From JAPOKJ01 sp031421635 (lineage in GTDB: Bacteria; Pseudomonadota; Gammaproteobacteria; Burkholderiales; Burkholderiaceae_E), in assembly GCA_031421635.1 (NCBI GenBank), contig JANOPA010000059.1, positions 1-64,000 of the forward strand: a DNA stretch of 64,000 bases. Direction: 5' to 3'. The translations under genes were made by a program, and so were the position numbers. How positions within the stretch are numbered: the first letter of the stretch is position 1; each line of letters opens with the position of its first letter. Shown piece after piece: positions 41,852-52,000 of the stretch. The notes below the pieces were generated by a model. It worked only from the letters and a program-made list of their open reading frames with translations, was not told the DNA's origin and did not search any database.

Positions 41852-42835
41852 TCAGCAGGGCATAGCCTTCGATTGGGAATTTGCGACATTGGCCAGCATC
41901 GCTACGGTGTCAATCATGGCCAACGCAGACGCTATCCCTTGGCCCGCAATATCCATGGCGCAACCATGCCCAACACTGGAAAGAATCACCTTTGCACCAA
42001 TTGACAAGGCGCTGGAACGTTGTGGGCTGATTAGTTTGATCGGGATATGGCCCTGATCATGGAAGATGGCGACATAAAGATCATGCGAGCGTGAGGCCAG
42101 CAGTACATCTGCGCCGGCTGGCCCTGTGACGTTATAGCCTTCCTCAATAAGCTGCGCTGCGGCGGGTTCTGTGATGGCTCGATCTTCCGTGCCAAACAAA
42201 CCACCTTCGCCAGCATGGGGATTCACACCCATCAGTGCGATGCGAGGTGCACTTACGCCTAGGCGCTGTAGCGCGCGGACACCGGCCCGTGTGGCCTCAA
42301 TAACAAGTTGCGGGCTCAAGCGGGCTAAGGCCGTGGACACGCTCTCGTGCAGAGTGGCATGCACGATCCGCAGTCCACCACCGATCAAGAGCAAAAATAC
42401 GCTGTCCTCGGACTGGCCGCACACCTTCGCCACCAGCGAGGGGTAGCCGGAGAAGGAAATTCCAGCCTGAGCGATTGCGCTTTCATGGTGGGGGGCTGCG
42501 ACGATGGCGTCGACCTCACCGGCCTGTGCGGCTTGAATGGCTTGCGTGGCCGCTTGAATAGCCGCCCTTCCTGCGGAGGCGCTGATCTCTCCTGGGCGGA
42601 ATCGTGCTGGGGACAGGGACGAAGTAGTGACAAGGCTTGTGCGCGCCAGTAGTGCACTAAGACCTAAGCCTTGAGCTGTTGACTCTAACGCTTCGCGCGG
42701 CCCGTATAGGCGAAGGGAGATATCGCTACGCCCCTCATAGGCTTCGACCGTGCGTAGGGCAATTTCAGGGCCGATGCCGTTCGGGTCACCTATCGCAATG
42801 GCAATTCTTGGGATGGCGGCTTTAGGGCCACTCAT
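41852..42835 (-). CDS. tphB: PdxA-family dehydrogenase, terephthalate dihydrodiol TphB-like
   Basis: 327 residues. PdxA fold: IAIGDPNGIGPEIALRTVEA, metal histidines at about His163 (LHESV), His207 (NPHAGE) and His259 (FHDQGH). Unlike biosynthetic PdxA, the catalytic HK and GHTE positions read HHESAI and GYPS, as in catabolic PdxA-like enzymes. Between two dioxygenase genes it most likely oxidises and decarboxylates a cis-dihydrodiol, as TphB does with 1,2-dihydroxy-3,5-cyclohexadiene-1,4-dicarboxylate. It overlaps the small subunit gene by 4 bases (ATGA). A pyridoxine role is the alternative. Confidence 0.7.
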   Translation of the reverse strand: MSGPKAAIPRIAIAIGDPNGIGPEIALRTVEAYEGRSDISLRLYGPREALESTAQGLGLSALLARTSLVTTSSLSPARFRPGEISASAGRAAIQAATQAIQAAQAGEVDAIVAAPHHESAIAQAGISFSGYPSLVAKVCGQSEDSVFLLLIGGGLRIVHATLHESVSTALARLSPQLVIEATRAGVRALQRLGVSAPRIALMGVNPHAGEGGLFGTEDRAITEPAAAQLIEEGYNVTGPAGADVLLASRSHDLYVAIFHDQGHIPIKLISPQRSSALSIGAKVILSSVGHGCAMDIAGQGIASALAMIDTVAMLANVANSQSKAMPC

Positions 42836-43347
42836 AGCGGAATTGCCAGCAAGGTGTCAATACGTGTGCTGTCACACACCACAATGCGCCGCTTCAATAC
42901 CAGCTTGTCGGCGCGCAGATCGAACAAGTCTTTATAAATTCCGGTTGCGAAAAGATCGGTGTCGTTGCCCAAAACGATGCGCGCCACCATGAAGGGCGTT
43001 TCGCACTCGGCCTCGTCCATGTCGCTACGCAGGAGGTAGGGCAGGCCAACGATGTGGCGATAGCTTTGGCGTTCGTAAATATTGGCGTGGCGCAAAGCGG
43101 TGATGCGGTCTTCAAGCATCGCGCGAGAGTTGGCCCACATCAGGCCGGCAGCTAAGCCCTCGCGAACATTCTCGGCCGTGGTCACGCTGTACAAGCACTC
43201 CGCGGCGAAATGAGCGGGCCACTGTTCGAGAGCATCCGTATCGATGCAGCGAATGTAGGAGGCGTGAAAATCCATCAGACGCTCGCGCAGACCTGTGCTC
43301 CCGCCAGTGTTACTTTGCGCATGCCGCGCACTCTCTATTGGTCTCAT
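42832..43347 (-). CDS. tphA3: Aromatic-ring-hydroxylating dioxygenase small (beta) subunit, TphA3-like
   Basis: 171 residues from ATG 43347, eight bases after gagg; GTG 43356 is the other option. The cystatin-like fold of beta subunits is recognised by LMDFHASYIRCIDTDALEQWPAHFAAECLYSVTTAEN, then ALRHANIYERQSYRHIVGLP and the C-terminal LVLKRRIVVCDSTRIDTLLAIPL. It is structural within an alpha3beta3 hexamer. It follows the large subunit by 13 bases and overlaps the PdxA-like gene. Confidence 0.78.
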   Translation of the reverse strand: MRPIESARHAQSNTGGSTGLRERLMDFHASYIRCIDTDALEQWPAHFAAECLYSVTTAENVREGLAAGLMWANSRAMLEDRITALRHANIYERQSYRHIVGLPYLLRSDMDEAECETPFMVARIVLGNDTDLFATGIYKDLFDLRADKLVLKRRIVVCDSTRIDTLLAIPL

Positions 43348-43360
43348 GTCGTTCACCCCT

Positions 43361-44620
43361 CTAGGCTCCTATCAGTGCGCGATACGCTTTCCAAAACCCT
43401 CGTACCGAAGTTTCGGTAGCACGTGAGGCGCTTGATGCGGTGCTGTCTCCACCCATTTCCACCACGGCTTGCTGGTTTTCGGTGGCAGCTATGCCGCGTT
43501 GCACGAAGCCTCCCACAGCACCGTCCTCCATTGAAATGAAACCAGCCGCACCGATCAGGTTGGCCTGCTTCAAGCGAGTCTCACGTTGGTCTGGTGTATC
43601 GGCTCGGTATCCGAGATAGGTCCAGTGCAGGTCGGTGCTGTCCACGCCGCGCGGCACAATTTGTCGGATCGCCAGGCAATTTTGAATCTGTTGCAGCACT
43701 AAGCCCGGGAATACCGAAAGGATTTGTAAGGTAACGCTGTCGTCATACTCCTTAAAACCTTGTAGCATGCTTGGATCAGTAAGCTGATAGCCCGTTTGCT
43801 CAGAGCGCAGGCCCTGAGCCTTGTAGTCATCGGTTTGGGTGGTTTCGGCAGTAACGGCAGAGGCCCTGGCCTCATCGATCATCGAGTAGCTCACATGGTG
43901 GCCACCGCTTTCACTGACGATGACACCTCCCCGCTGCGACAGTCGGTTAAGTCGAAAGGTGGTAAAGAACAGATGTAGCAAGCTGGCGTGATAGCTGTCT
44001 TTGACATTTTCAAAGTAAAGCTTCCAGTTGTTGGGCAGCACTTGTGTAAAACGCCCGATGACCTCTACGGGTTTGTTCAGCACGCGCTCGATACGGGAGC
44101 TGATCTCTTCGCCGAGGTATTCTTCAATCGGGTCTACATCTTCGCTGAAGCTTGCAAACACCAAGCCACAAAAAATCGCGACGCGAAGTTTTCTGGGGCC
44201 ATGGTCTTCTTTACAAAAATCTTTTGGCATGCCGCCTGAGCCATTGACCCCGCCTTCAAAGGCAACCCCTTTGAGGTTGCCCTGGCGATCATAGCTCCAG
44301 GCGTGATAAACACACCGGAAGTCTTTGGCCGCCTTACCTGCTTTCTCCAAGCAAATCAGCGCGCCGCGATGACTGCACCGATTCTCGAAAGCGTAGATCT
44401 CTCGGTCGCCGTCGCGCACCACCACCACCGGTGCATCGCCGATGAATGTTGTTTTGTAGTCGCCAATGCCAGAGATCTCAGACTCCAGGCACAAATAGTT
44501 CCAGGTGGGACCACGAAAGATAAGGCGTTGTTCATCGGCGTAGAGCTGAGCGTCTTGGTATACCGCAAACGGGATACGAGTCTGACCGGGGGCGAGCCAT
44601 TTGATAGGCGAAGATTGCAT
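43361..44620 (-). CDS. tphA2: Rieske dioxygenase large (alpha) subunit, terephthalate TphA2-like
   Basis: 419 residues. Rieske centre: Cys82-x-His84 (NRCSHRG) and Cys103-x2-His106 (CVYHAWSY). Mononuclear iron site: ENVKDSYHASLLH with His211 and His216, bridging Asp208, and a C-terminal carboxylate in the ISMEDGAVGGF region. It dihydroxylates an aromatic acid with O2. Gene order large-small-PdxA-like-reductase equals tphA2-A3-B-A1, and segments such as WNYLCLESEI, CKEDHGPRKLRVA and SVRGFWKAYR look TphA2-like from memory. Salicylate- or anthranilate-type dioxygenases are the alternatives. No tphR or tphC is next to it; glnE lies upstream. Confidence 0.75.
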   Translation of the reverse strand: MQSSPIKWLAPGQTRIPFAVYQDAQLYADEQRLIFRGPTWNYLCLESEISGIGDYKTTFIGDAPVVVVRDGDREIYAFENRCSHRGALICLEKAGKAAKDFRCVYHAWSYDRQGNLKGVAFEGGVNGSGGMPKDFCKEDHGPRKLRVAIFCGLVFASFSEDVDPIEEYLGEEISSRIERVLNKPVEVIGRFTQVLPNNWKLYFENVKDSYHASLLHLFFTTFRLNRLSQRGGVIVSESGGHHVSYSMIDEARASAVTAETTQTDDYKAQGLRSEQTGYQLTDPSMLQGFKEYDDSVTLQILSVFPGLVLQQIQNCLAIRQIVPRGVDSTDLHWTYLGYRADTPDQRETRLKQANLIGAAGFISMEDGAVGGFVQRGIAATENQQAVVEMGGDSTASSASRATETSVRGFWKAYRALIGA

Positions 44621-44680
44621 GAAACTGGCTTTGCTGAAATATAAATTGAATGTTGAAGCGGATGTAATCCGGAATTCTGG

Positions 44681-47371
44681 CTAAGCCCTGAAGAGCTCCT
44701 TCCAAGCACTTAAAACCTGTTCACGCTCGATCACCAATGCCTCCAGAGCGATACGCGCAAACTCCTGATCATTCAGTCGCAGTCGATGCTGGTTCTTGCG
44801 AAACACACGATAAGCTTCTTGGCAGTGGAGGCTGTGTGGTCGTGAAATTAATCCCCTAGCGGCTGCGAGACTGAGCAGAGCAATATTGCCGAGATCCTTG
44901 GCAAGCTCCGGGAATTCATGCGCATGGCCGAGCACCAAGTACTGAACCATAAACTCGATATCGACCATACCACCACGATCGTGTTTGAGATCGAACAGTG
45001 CGGTCTTATTAGGGTGGCCATCGAGCATTTTTTGACGCATCTCGATCACGTCCGTTTTCAGCTTGACGGGGTCACGTTGCGCGCATACGAGGGCCTCGCG
45101 AATCGCCTCAAAGCGCTGGCCAATGACTACGTCGCCCGCACTAAAGCGAGCACGGGTGAGAGCTTGCAGCTCCCAAGTCCAGGCACTTTCGCGTTGATAG
45201 CGCTCGAAACCTTTTAATGAGGTGACCAATAGGCCCGCATTACCATTGGGGCGAAGCCGGAGGTCAATCTCGAAGAGTTGGCCCGATGCGGTACGTGTAG
45301 ACAACCAATTGGACACACGTTGCGCGAGTTGCGAGTAAGCCTCTTGAGCTCGCTCGTCTTCATCGTCGTGAACGAAAACGAGATCCAAATCTGAGGCATA
45401 ACCGAGTTCTTTGCCGCCTAATTTGCCGTAGGCAATCGCTGCAATCTGAGGGCGTTCGCGAAAGCGTTTGGGAAGCTGATCCCAACACAAATCTATCGCG
45501 GTTTGTAAGGTCCGATCTGCGGCTTCGCTGAGTTGGTCAGAGAGGCGCTCAATCGTCCATAGGCCCTTTAGATCTTGCGCAAGGAGTTTAAAGACCAGAG
45601 CGTGATGGGTTTCACGCGCGAGATCCATCTGCCGTTCAACATCGGGCCCAGCCTCACTCCCTGCACCGTTCCTCGCCGTTCCGATTCGATTGAGATCCGC
45701 TTTCAGTTGCCCCTGCCATTCGGCAAGGTCCGGCGGGTCGAGTACGCGGCCATCCAAGAGCTCGTCCAGAACGATGGGGTGCTTGTTGAGATATAGAGCT
45801 GCCCAGCTCGATTGACTGATAATCTCAAGCAGTCTTTTGAAAGCGAGAGGAAAGCGCACCACCAAGGCGATGTAGCTGGGACGCCTACAGACCACCTCCG
45901 CAAAATCGATGAGTCGCACAAGAGTCACATCGTCTTGCTTGTTTTCTTGCAGCCAAGCGTGCGCCCGCTCAAGTAAGGTGGCTAAAGCCTGTTGCGTCTC
46001 AGGGCTGGCGCTTTTGTAACGGAGGCTCGATTTAAACTGCGCCAGGTGATTGGATACTGCCTCCGAAAAAGACGTGCTAATTTCTTCCACGGCGTCAATG
46101 GCGAGAGCGTTACTTCTAACCTGACTTGAAGGCTTGGAGGCTCTTGAGCCAGCATCCCTCAAAAGCCCCCCAAAAATTGATTGGACGAGGTCACGAGCAC
46201 CTTGTAGACGTTCGTCGAAATTTGCCTCCAAGCCAATCATTTTCGCGATACGCAGACGGGTCTCACCGGGGCCGGGCAGCCGATGGGTCTGCTGATCATC
46301 AATATACTGCAGCGCATGTTCAATGCGGCGAAACAAAGTGTAGGCCTCGCTCAAGGCCAACGCCTCGGCTGGAGCGATAAGCTTGCGCTGAGCCAGCGCG
46401 TCTAGGGTCGCTAGAGTCGAGGGACTACGTAGGCCGTTGTCTCGTCCGCCTCGGACAATTTGGAACATCTGGGCAATAAACTCAATCTCGCGAATGCCGC
46501 CTTCGCCCAGTTTAATGTCGATGGTGCCGGGGGCCTTCATATCTTTTTTGCCAGCCTCTTGCCGGATGATTTGATGCAAGCCCTTCAGTCCATCAAAGAT
46601 ACGGTAATCGATATAGCGTCGAAACACAAAGGGCTCAACGACCTGCTTGAGTTCTTGGCGATCCGCAAGAGGGTCTATTCCGGCCTCGGCTTGAAAACCG
46701 GTGTCGGCGATGACCCTCGCCTTAAGCCAGGCGAAGCGCTCCCATTCCCGGCCCTGAACTTGAAAGTACTGTTCGAGCATCGGCAAGGATACGACCAAGG
46801 GACCAGAATCGCCATTGGGGCGTAGCCGAGTGTCGATGCGAAAAACGAAGCCGTCCTCGCGAAGCTCTGAGAGCTCGTTAATGGCTTTTTGCGCGACTTG
46901 ATGGAAAAATTCATTGGCCGAGATACTTCGGTTTGAATCGGTTTCGCCTTGGTCGCGGTACACCAGGATCAGATCGAGATCAGAAGACACGTTGAGTTCA
47001 TAGGCGCCCGCTTTGCCCATGGCGATGACCAATAGGTCCTGAGGTTTTCCGAGCTTGTCGCGCGGTATGCCGTATCGCTCAGCAACCACGTGCGCAGATT
47101 TTCGGAAGCACAAATCGCATGCGATCTCGGCTAGAGAGGTCATGGTGGTACAGACTTCTTCCAGGCTGGCCAGGCCTTGTAAATCGCGCTCCATGAGAAT
47201 CATCAGGACCAAGGTGCGCGCTCGGCGCAGCGAATGAGCGTTTAGGAGTTCACGGACTAAGGCTGCACTGCCGGGCTGATCCACAAGCTTTTGGAGCATC
47301 CGCGAATCAATCCAGCCCGCCTGAAGTTGGCGCTGAAAAAACGGTGAAAAGCGTTCGGCTAGAAAACTCAT
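44681..47371 (-). CDS. glnE: Bifunctional glutamine synthetase adenylyltransferase/adenylyl-removing enzyme
   Basis: 896 residues, the full length of GlnE. Two nucleotidyltransferase domains are joined by regulatory helices. The N-terminal adenylyl-removase has SSDLDLILVYRDQGETDSNRS, with GGIREIEFIAQMFQIVRGG. The C-terminal adenylyltransferase has YASDLDLVFVHDDED, with GGMVDIEFMVQYLVLGHA. It sets glutamine synthetase activity according to PII and glutamine. Start ATG 47371; divergent from tldD across 190 bases. Confidence 0.95.
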   Translation of the reverse strand: MSFLAERFSPFFQRQLQAGWIDSRMLQKLVDQPGSAALVRELLNAHSLRRARTLVLMILMERDLQGLASLEEVCTTMTSLAEIACDLCFRKSAHVVAERYGIPRDKLGKPQDLLVIAMGKAGAYELNVSSDLDLILVYRDQGETDSNRSISANEFFHQVAQKAINELSELREDGFVFRIDTRLRPNGDSGPLVVSLPMLEQYFQVQGREWERFAWLKARVIADTGFQAEAGIDPLADRQELKQVVEPFVFRRYIDYRIFDGLKGLHQIIRQEAGKKDMKAPGTIDIKLGEGGIREIEFIAQMFQIVRGGRDNGLRSPSTLATLDALAQRKLIAPAEALALSEAYTLFRRIEHALQYIDDQQTHRLPGPGETRLRIAKMIGLEANFDERLQGARDLVQSIFGGLLRDAGSRASKPSSQVRSNALAIDAVEEISTSFSEAVSNHLAQFKSSLRYKSASPETQQALATLLERAHAWLQENKQDDVTLVRLIDFAEVVCRRPSYIALVVRFPLAFKRLLEIISQSSWAALYLNKHPIVLDELLDGRVLDPPDLAEWQGQLKADLNRIGTARNGAGSEAGPDVERQMDLARETHHALVFKLLAQDLKGLWTIERLSDQLSEAADRTLQTAIDLCWDQLPKRFRERPQIAAIAYGKLGGKELGYASDLDLVFVHDDEDERAQEAYSQLAQRVSNWLSTRTASGQLFEIDLRLRPNGNAGLLVTSLKGFERYQRESAWTWELQALTRARFSAGDVVIGQRFEAIREALVCAQRDPVKLKTDVIEMRQKMLDGHPNKTALFDLKHDRGGMVDIEFMVQYLVLGHAHEFPELAKDLGNIALLSLAAARGLISRPHSLHCQEAYRVFRKNQHRLRLNDQEFARIALEALVIEREQVLSAWKELFRA

Positions 47372-47561
47372 GCCTAAAGTCCTGGTACAGAATAGAACGC
47401 TTCTAGCAAGTTGTTTACGGAACAGGACAATGGATTACCCCTGAGAGTCGGCGACGGTCGGGCGAATGTTTTGAGGAGGGGCGACAGAAGAGAAGTAAGG
47501 GTCATTGACGGTATCCTACAGCTGTTCACATGAAAACGGACTGGCCTGTTAGGATTGCGAT

Positions 47562-49049
47562 ATGAAGATGAATCTCCCCGCCCAACAAAAACCCTATTTT
47601 GAAACGCTCTCTCAGGCCAAGCAGATTCTGCTTGAACCCTTTGGCCTGGATGAAAGCAAGCTGCAGCAAGCGCTTGCTACCGTCTTCGAGCACAAAGTGG
47701 ACTATGCCGACCTCTACTTCCAATTTACCCGCAGCGAGGGCTGGAGCCTGGAAGAAGGCATTGTTAAATCCGGTAGCTTCTCGATTGACCAAGGTGTGGG
47801 TGTGCGCGCTGTCAGCGGGGAAAAAACCGCTTTTGCCTACTCGGACGAAATTGGCTGGGGACCCTTAATTGAGGCCGCCAAGGCTACTCGAAGCATTGCT
47901 CGCCAGGGCGCAGGCAAGATCAAGGTGGCCAGTGCGGTTAGTCCGGTCAACGCTGCCCATATTTCTAGACTCTATGCGGCCTACGATCCGATCGGCTCTC
48001 TAAAGGCCGAGGACAAGGTCGCTCTGCTTGAAAAAGTTGAAAAAATCGCGAGCGCGAAGGATCCTCGGATCGTTCAGGTGATGGCGGGTCTGGCCGCCGA
48101 ATTCGACGTGGTCTTGGTCGCACGTTCAGATGGCGTGATGGCAGCCGATATACGCCCTTTGGTGCGTTTGTCGGTAACTGTGATCGCCGAGCAAAATGGT
48201 CGTCGCGAGCAGGGCCATAGCGGTGGTGGCGGTCGATTCAATTTCGCCTATTTCGATGATGAGCTCATCGAGCGCTATTGCGCCGAAGCTGTGCATCAGG
48301 CGCTCACCAATCTGGATTCCCGGGCGGCTCCAGCGGGCACCATGGCGGTAGTGTTAGGCCCAGGCTGGCCCGGTGTGCTCTTGCATGAGGCTGTGGGTCA
48401 TGGCTTGGAGGGCGACTTCAATCGCAAAGGCTCTTCGGTTTTCGCCGGGCGCATTGGCGAGCGCGTTGCCGCCAAAGGCGTGACGGTGATTGATGATGGC
48501 ACCCTGGCCGATCGCCGCGGTTCGCTCAACGTCGATGATGAAGGCAACCCAACTCAGCGCAACGTCTTGATCGAAGACGGTATTTTGAAGGGTTATATCC
48601 AAGACACCCTCAACGCGCGTTTAATGAAGACGCCGGTCACAGGGAACGGTCGGCGTGAATCCTTCGCACATCTCCCGATGCCGCGTATGACGAATACCTT
48701 CATGACTAGCGGTAAGCAAGACCCGGCGGAGATCATCGCCTCTCTCGACAAAGGCTTGTATGCGGTTAATTTTGGCGGTGGTCAGGTCGACATTACCAAT
48801 GGCAAGTTTGTTTTCTCGGCTTCGGAGGCGTACTGGGTTGAAAACGGCAAAATTCAATATCCTGTCAAAGGCGCCACGATTATCGGTAACGGTCCTGATG
48901 CCTTAACGAGAGTCACCATGATCGGCAACGATATGAGCCTGGACCCTGGCATTGGTGTGTGCGGTAAAGACGGACAAAGCGTGCCCGTTGGCGTGGGCCA
49001 GCCGACCTTAAGAATTGAAGGGTTAACGATTGGTGGCACCGCCGCATAA
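47562..49049 (+). CDS. tldD: TldD metalloprotease subunit
   Basis: 495 residues. TldD, with TldE/PmbA, forms a heterodimeric zinc protease that removes peptides such as CcdA and microcin leaders. The zinc motif HEAVGHGLEGD (HExxxH) follows GPGWPGVLL. Conserved blocks are VRAVSGEKTAFAYSDEI, DRRGSLNVDDEGNPTQRNVLIEDGILKGYIQD and RMTNTFM. TldE is not in the window. Start ATG 47562. Confidence 0.95.
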   Translation: MKMNLPAQQKPYFETLSQAKQILLEPFGLDESKLQQALATVFEHKVDYADLYFQFTRSEGWSLEEGIVKSGSFSIDQGVGVRAVSGEKTAFAYSDEIGWGPLIEAAKATRSIARQGAGKIKVASAVSPVNAAHISRLYAAYDPIGSLKAEDKVALLEKVEKIASAKDPRIVQVMAGLAAEFDVVLVARSDGVMAADIRPLVRLSVTVIAEQNGRREQGHSGGGGRFNFAYFDDELIERYCAEAVHQALTNLDSRAAPAGTMAVVLGPGWPGVLLHEAVGHGLEGDFNRKGSSVFAGRIGERVAAKGVTVIDDGTLADRRGSLNVDDEGNPTQRNVLIEDGILKGYIQDTLNARLMKTPVTGNGRRESFAHLPMPRMTNTFMTSGKQDPAEIIASLDKGLYAVNFGGGQVDITNGKFVFSASEAYWVENGKIQYPVKGATIIGNGPDALTRVTMIGNDMSLDPGIGVCGKDGQSVPVGVGQPTLRIEGLTIGGTAA

Positions 49050-52000
49050 CGAGTCGGCCGAAGGTGCCGGGCCTAGGAGGCGCTGGCCCTGGATTCTTCT
49101 GACGCTCTTGGTGTTCCTGGCAGGGTTGAGCGCTTGGGCGATCAAGCCGTTGCCGACTTGGGCGCGCGATAAGGCAGGTGTGGAACTGTCCCGGGTGTTG
49201 GAGCGGCCCGTTACTCTCGCGCAGCTTGAGTTGGGCCTGTTTCCACCGCGCGTTGAAATCAAGGGCTTTAGAGTCTTAGAAAAGCAAGGCGCTCGGCCCA
49301 GCTTTTCGTTCGATTCTCTAACGACTGAAATCGATTGGGCCTCGGTTTCCAAAAAATATCCCATCATCAAGAGCTTGAAGATCACCAAGCCGGAGATAGC
49401 ACTGACGCGCTATGCCGACGGACAGACCAGTGTTGACGATCTGATCAAGAAATTCATTGAGCGCCCTCGAAGCGACAAGGTTGCGCAATTTTCAATCGCG
49501 AACATTGAGCTGGAGCAAGGTGCAGTGCTGCTCCAAGACGATACCGTCAAATCCAAGCATGGAATCAGCGAACTCAGCTTGAAACTTCCCTTTGTGTCGA
49601 GCTTGGTCGTGGATCAGGAAGTTTGGGTGAAGCCCGCGTTGAAGTTTAAATTAGACGAGCGACTGATTGAGGCGCAAGCCGAAAGTCTACCTTTCGACGG
49701 CACACACCGCTCTCGCTTGAAGGTCAATATCGAACCCTTTGAACTGGCTCCTTGGTTAGCCTATTGGCCCAAGACCGCGCTGGTCGCTCCGCTGAAGGCG
49801 CGTTTGCAATCGGCTTTCAGTATAGATTTCGCACAGACAGGTAAGACTCAGTTGTTAATCGCTGGGTCTGTGAAGCTAGCTGACATGGCACTTAAGCAGG
49901 CTCTAACCACCGTTGTGTTTGATCGTATGGACGTTCAGGCGGAACATTGGTCATGGATGCCTTCGAGCTGCGCCCGCTTGAGCGCCAGTTTAAGGCCGAG
50001 GGAGTTGCTTTAACACGGCCCGTCGTGAATTTGGTGCGCCATTCGGCGAGCGCCGTGAAGGTCATTCAACGCACCGTTACGGCCAAGGAGGCGCCAGTGC
50101 AATTTGACTGGAGGCTCGGTGAAGTGAAGGTCAGTGACGGCCAGGTCGCCTATCAAGATCCAGCTTTCCTGCCTAGGGCTTTAACGGTAAGTCTCAAAAG
50201 CGTGAATGGGGTCATCAACGGTTTGAGCACGGACTCCAACATCTTCACTGAAGTGAAGGTCAGCGCGCAGACGGAGCGCGGCGAAGCGGTGAAAGTTGAT
50301 GGTCAGTTCAGTAAGGTCGGCGGGCGCAGCAAGCTGGCTTGGGATGTGGATAAGGCTTCCCTGAGCGATTGGTGGTGGTTGGTGGAGCCGTACCTGGTGA
50401 GCACGTCCAAGGGGCGGCGCCACTAAAGCGAGCGGCCATGTGGGCTTTGGCGGAGATCGACCCGCGTCCTTGGAGCAAGTGCAGGCCAGTGTCGGAGAAT
50501 TCAAGCTAAAAAGCAGGAGCGGTCTGGAGTGGCTGAAGTTTGCCTCCTTGAAGTTTTCTGATCTGCGCCTCGATTTGGAAACTCGAACCTTGGGGTTAAA
50601 TCGCATCGAGGCGCAGAAACTGCAGTTTATCGCCAAGCGCAATGCTCAAAATGACTTCAGTTTTCAAGAGCTCGTGCCTGAGGTTGCTACTAAGGCCGCC
50701 TCTAAAGCTGCCTCTAAATCTGCTCCCAAGACCGTAACAATACGAGAGAACAAAGCTGCGACGGCTCCCTGGACTATCCGGGTGGACGAACTCAAACTGG
50801 ATCGTTCCCTGTTTGCGCTCAGCGACGATTTGAAGGGTCGCGATACTGATTTGAAGTTTGAAGATTTGAAGCTTTTGGCGAAGAACTTTCACTTGAATAC
50901 TGGCGCGAGTTTTATCGCCAAGAGCGCTGGCCCGGCGTCGAATATAAAAGCCCCTGCAAGCAGCATCGAACTTGCAGCGAGCCTGAACCAAAAAGGCCGC
51001 ATCAATTGCGGGGCCCGCTACAGCTTCAACCAGTCAAAGCAAACCTCGATCTCGATTTGCGGGACATTAATGTATTACCGTTCCAGGCTTACTTCACGTC
51101 TTTTCTCAATGCACTTATTACTCAGGGCGAGGTCGGGGCCAAGGGTAAATTAGCAATTGATTTAGCCGGTGAAAACCCGCTTCAGTATCTGGGTGCGATT
51201 GCGGTTCAACAGTTCGCCTCGGTCACTAAAGCGGGTAATGAGGATTTACTCAAGTGGAAGAGCTTGCGTCTTTCCAGCACTCAGATGAATACCAAACCCT
51301 TGAAAATTGATTTGGGTGATATTGAGCTCGATGAATTTTATAGCCGCTTGATTATTTCGCCGACTGGCCGCTTTAATTTACAGGATCTGGGTGCCGGTAA
51401 AACGGAGTCGGCGGCGTCCTCTACTCAACCAACCGAGTCGGCGTCTCCCGTGCCCCCGCTTCAAGACCGGCCTCAACCAAGCGACACGGGTCTTGAACCT
51501 GCTTCCCAAGCCCCTGCCTCGCAAACTGCCGCCTCGCAAGCCTCTGCGCTTTCTGCGGGGCCTCCCGTCGACCCACCCCCGGTGCGAATCGGCAAAATCA
51601 CCCTCAGCAAAGGCAACATCGACTTCAGCGATTTCTTTGTGAAGCCCAATTACTCGGCCAACCTCACTAATATGGAGGGGTCCATCGGCGAGCTGACGCC
51701 TGAAAAAGCCGGGGAAATCAACTTGACCGGGCGAATCGATGGTACTGGAACGCTCAAGATTGAAGGTGCAATCAACCCCTTGATGCGTAACTTGTTTCTC
51801 GATCTTAGAGCCGATGCGAGCGATATTGATTTGCCTCGCCTCACACCTTACTCTGGTAAATATATCGGCTACGGCATCGAGAAAGGCAAGCTCTCGGCGA
51901 AGGTCGCCTACAAGCTTGAAAATCGTCAACTCAAAGCAGAGAATCGAGTGATTCTCGATCAACTCACTTTTGGCGATAAAGTGGACAGCCCCAGTGCCAT

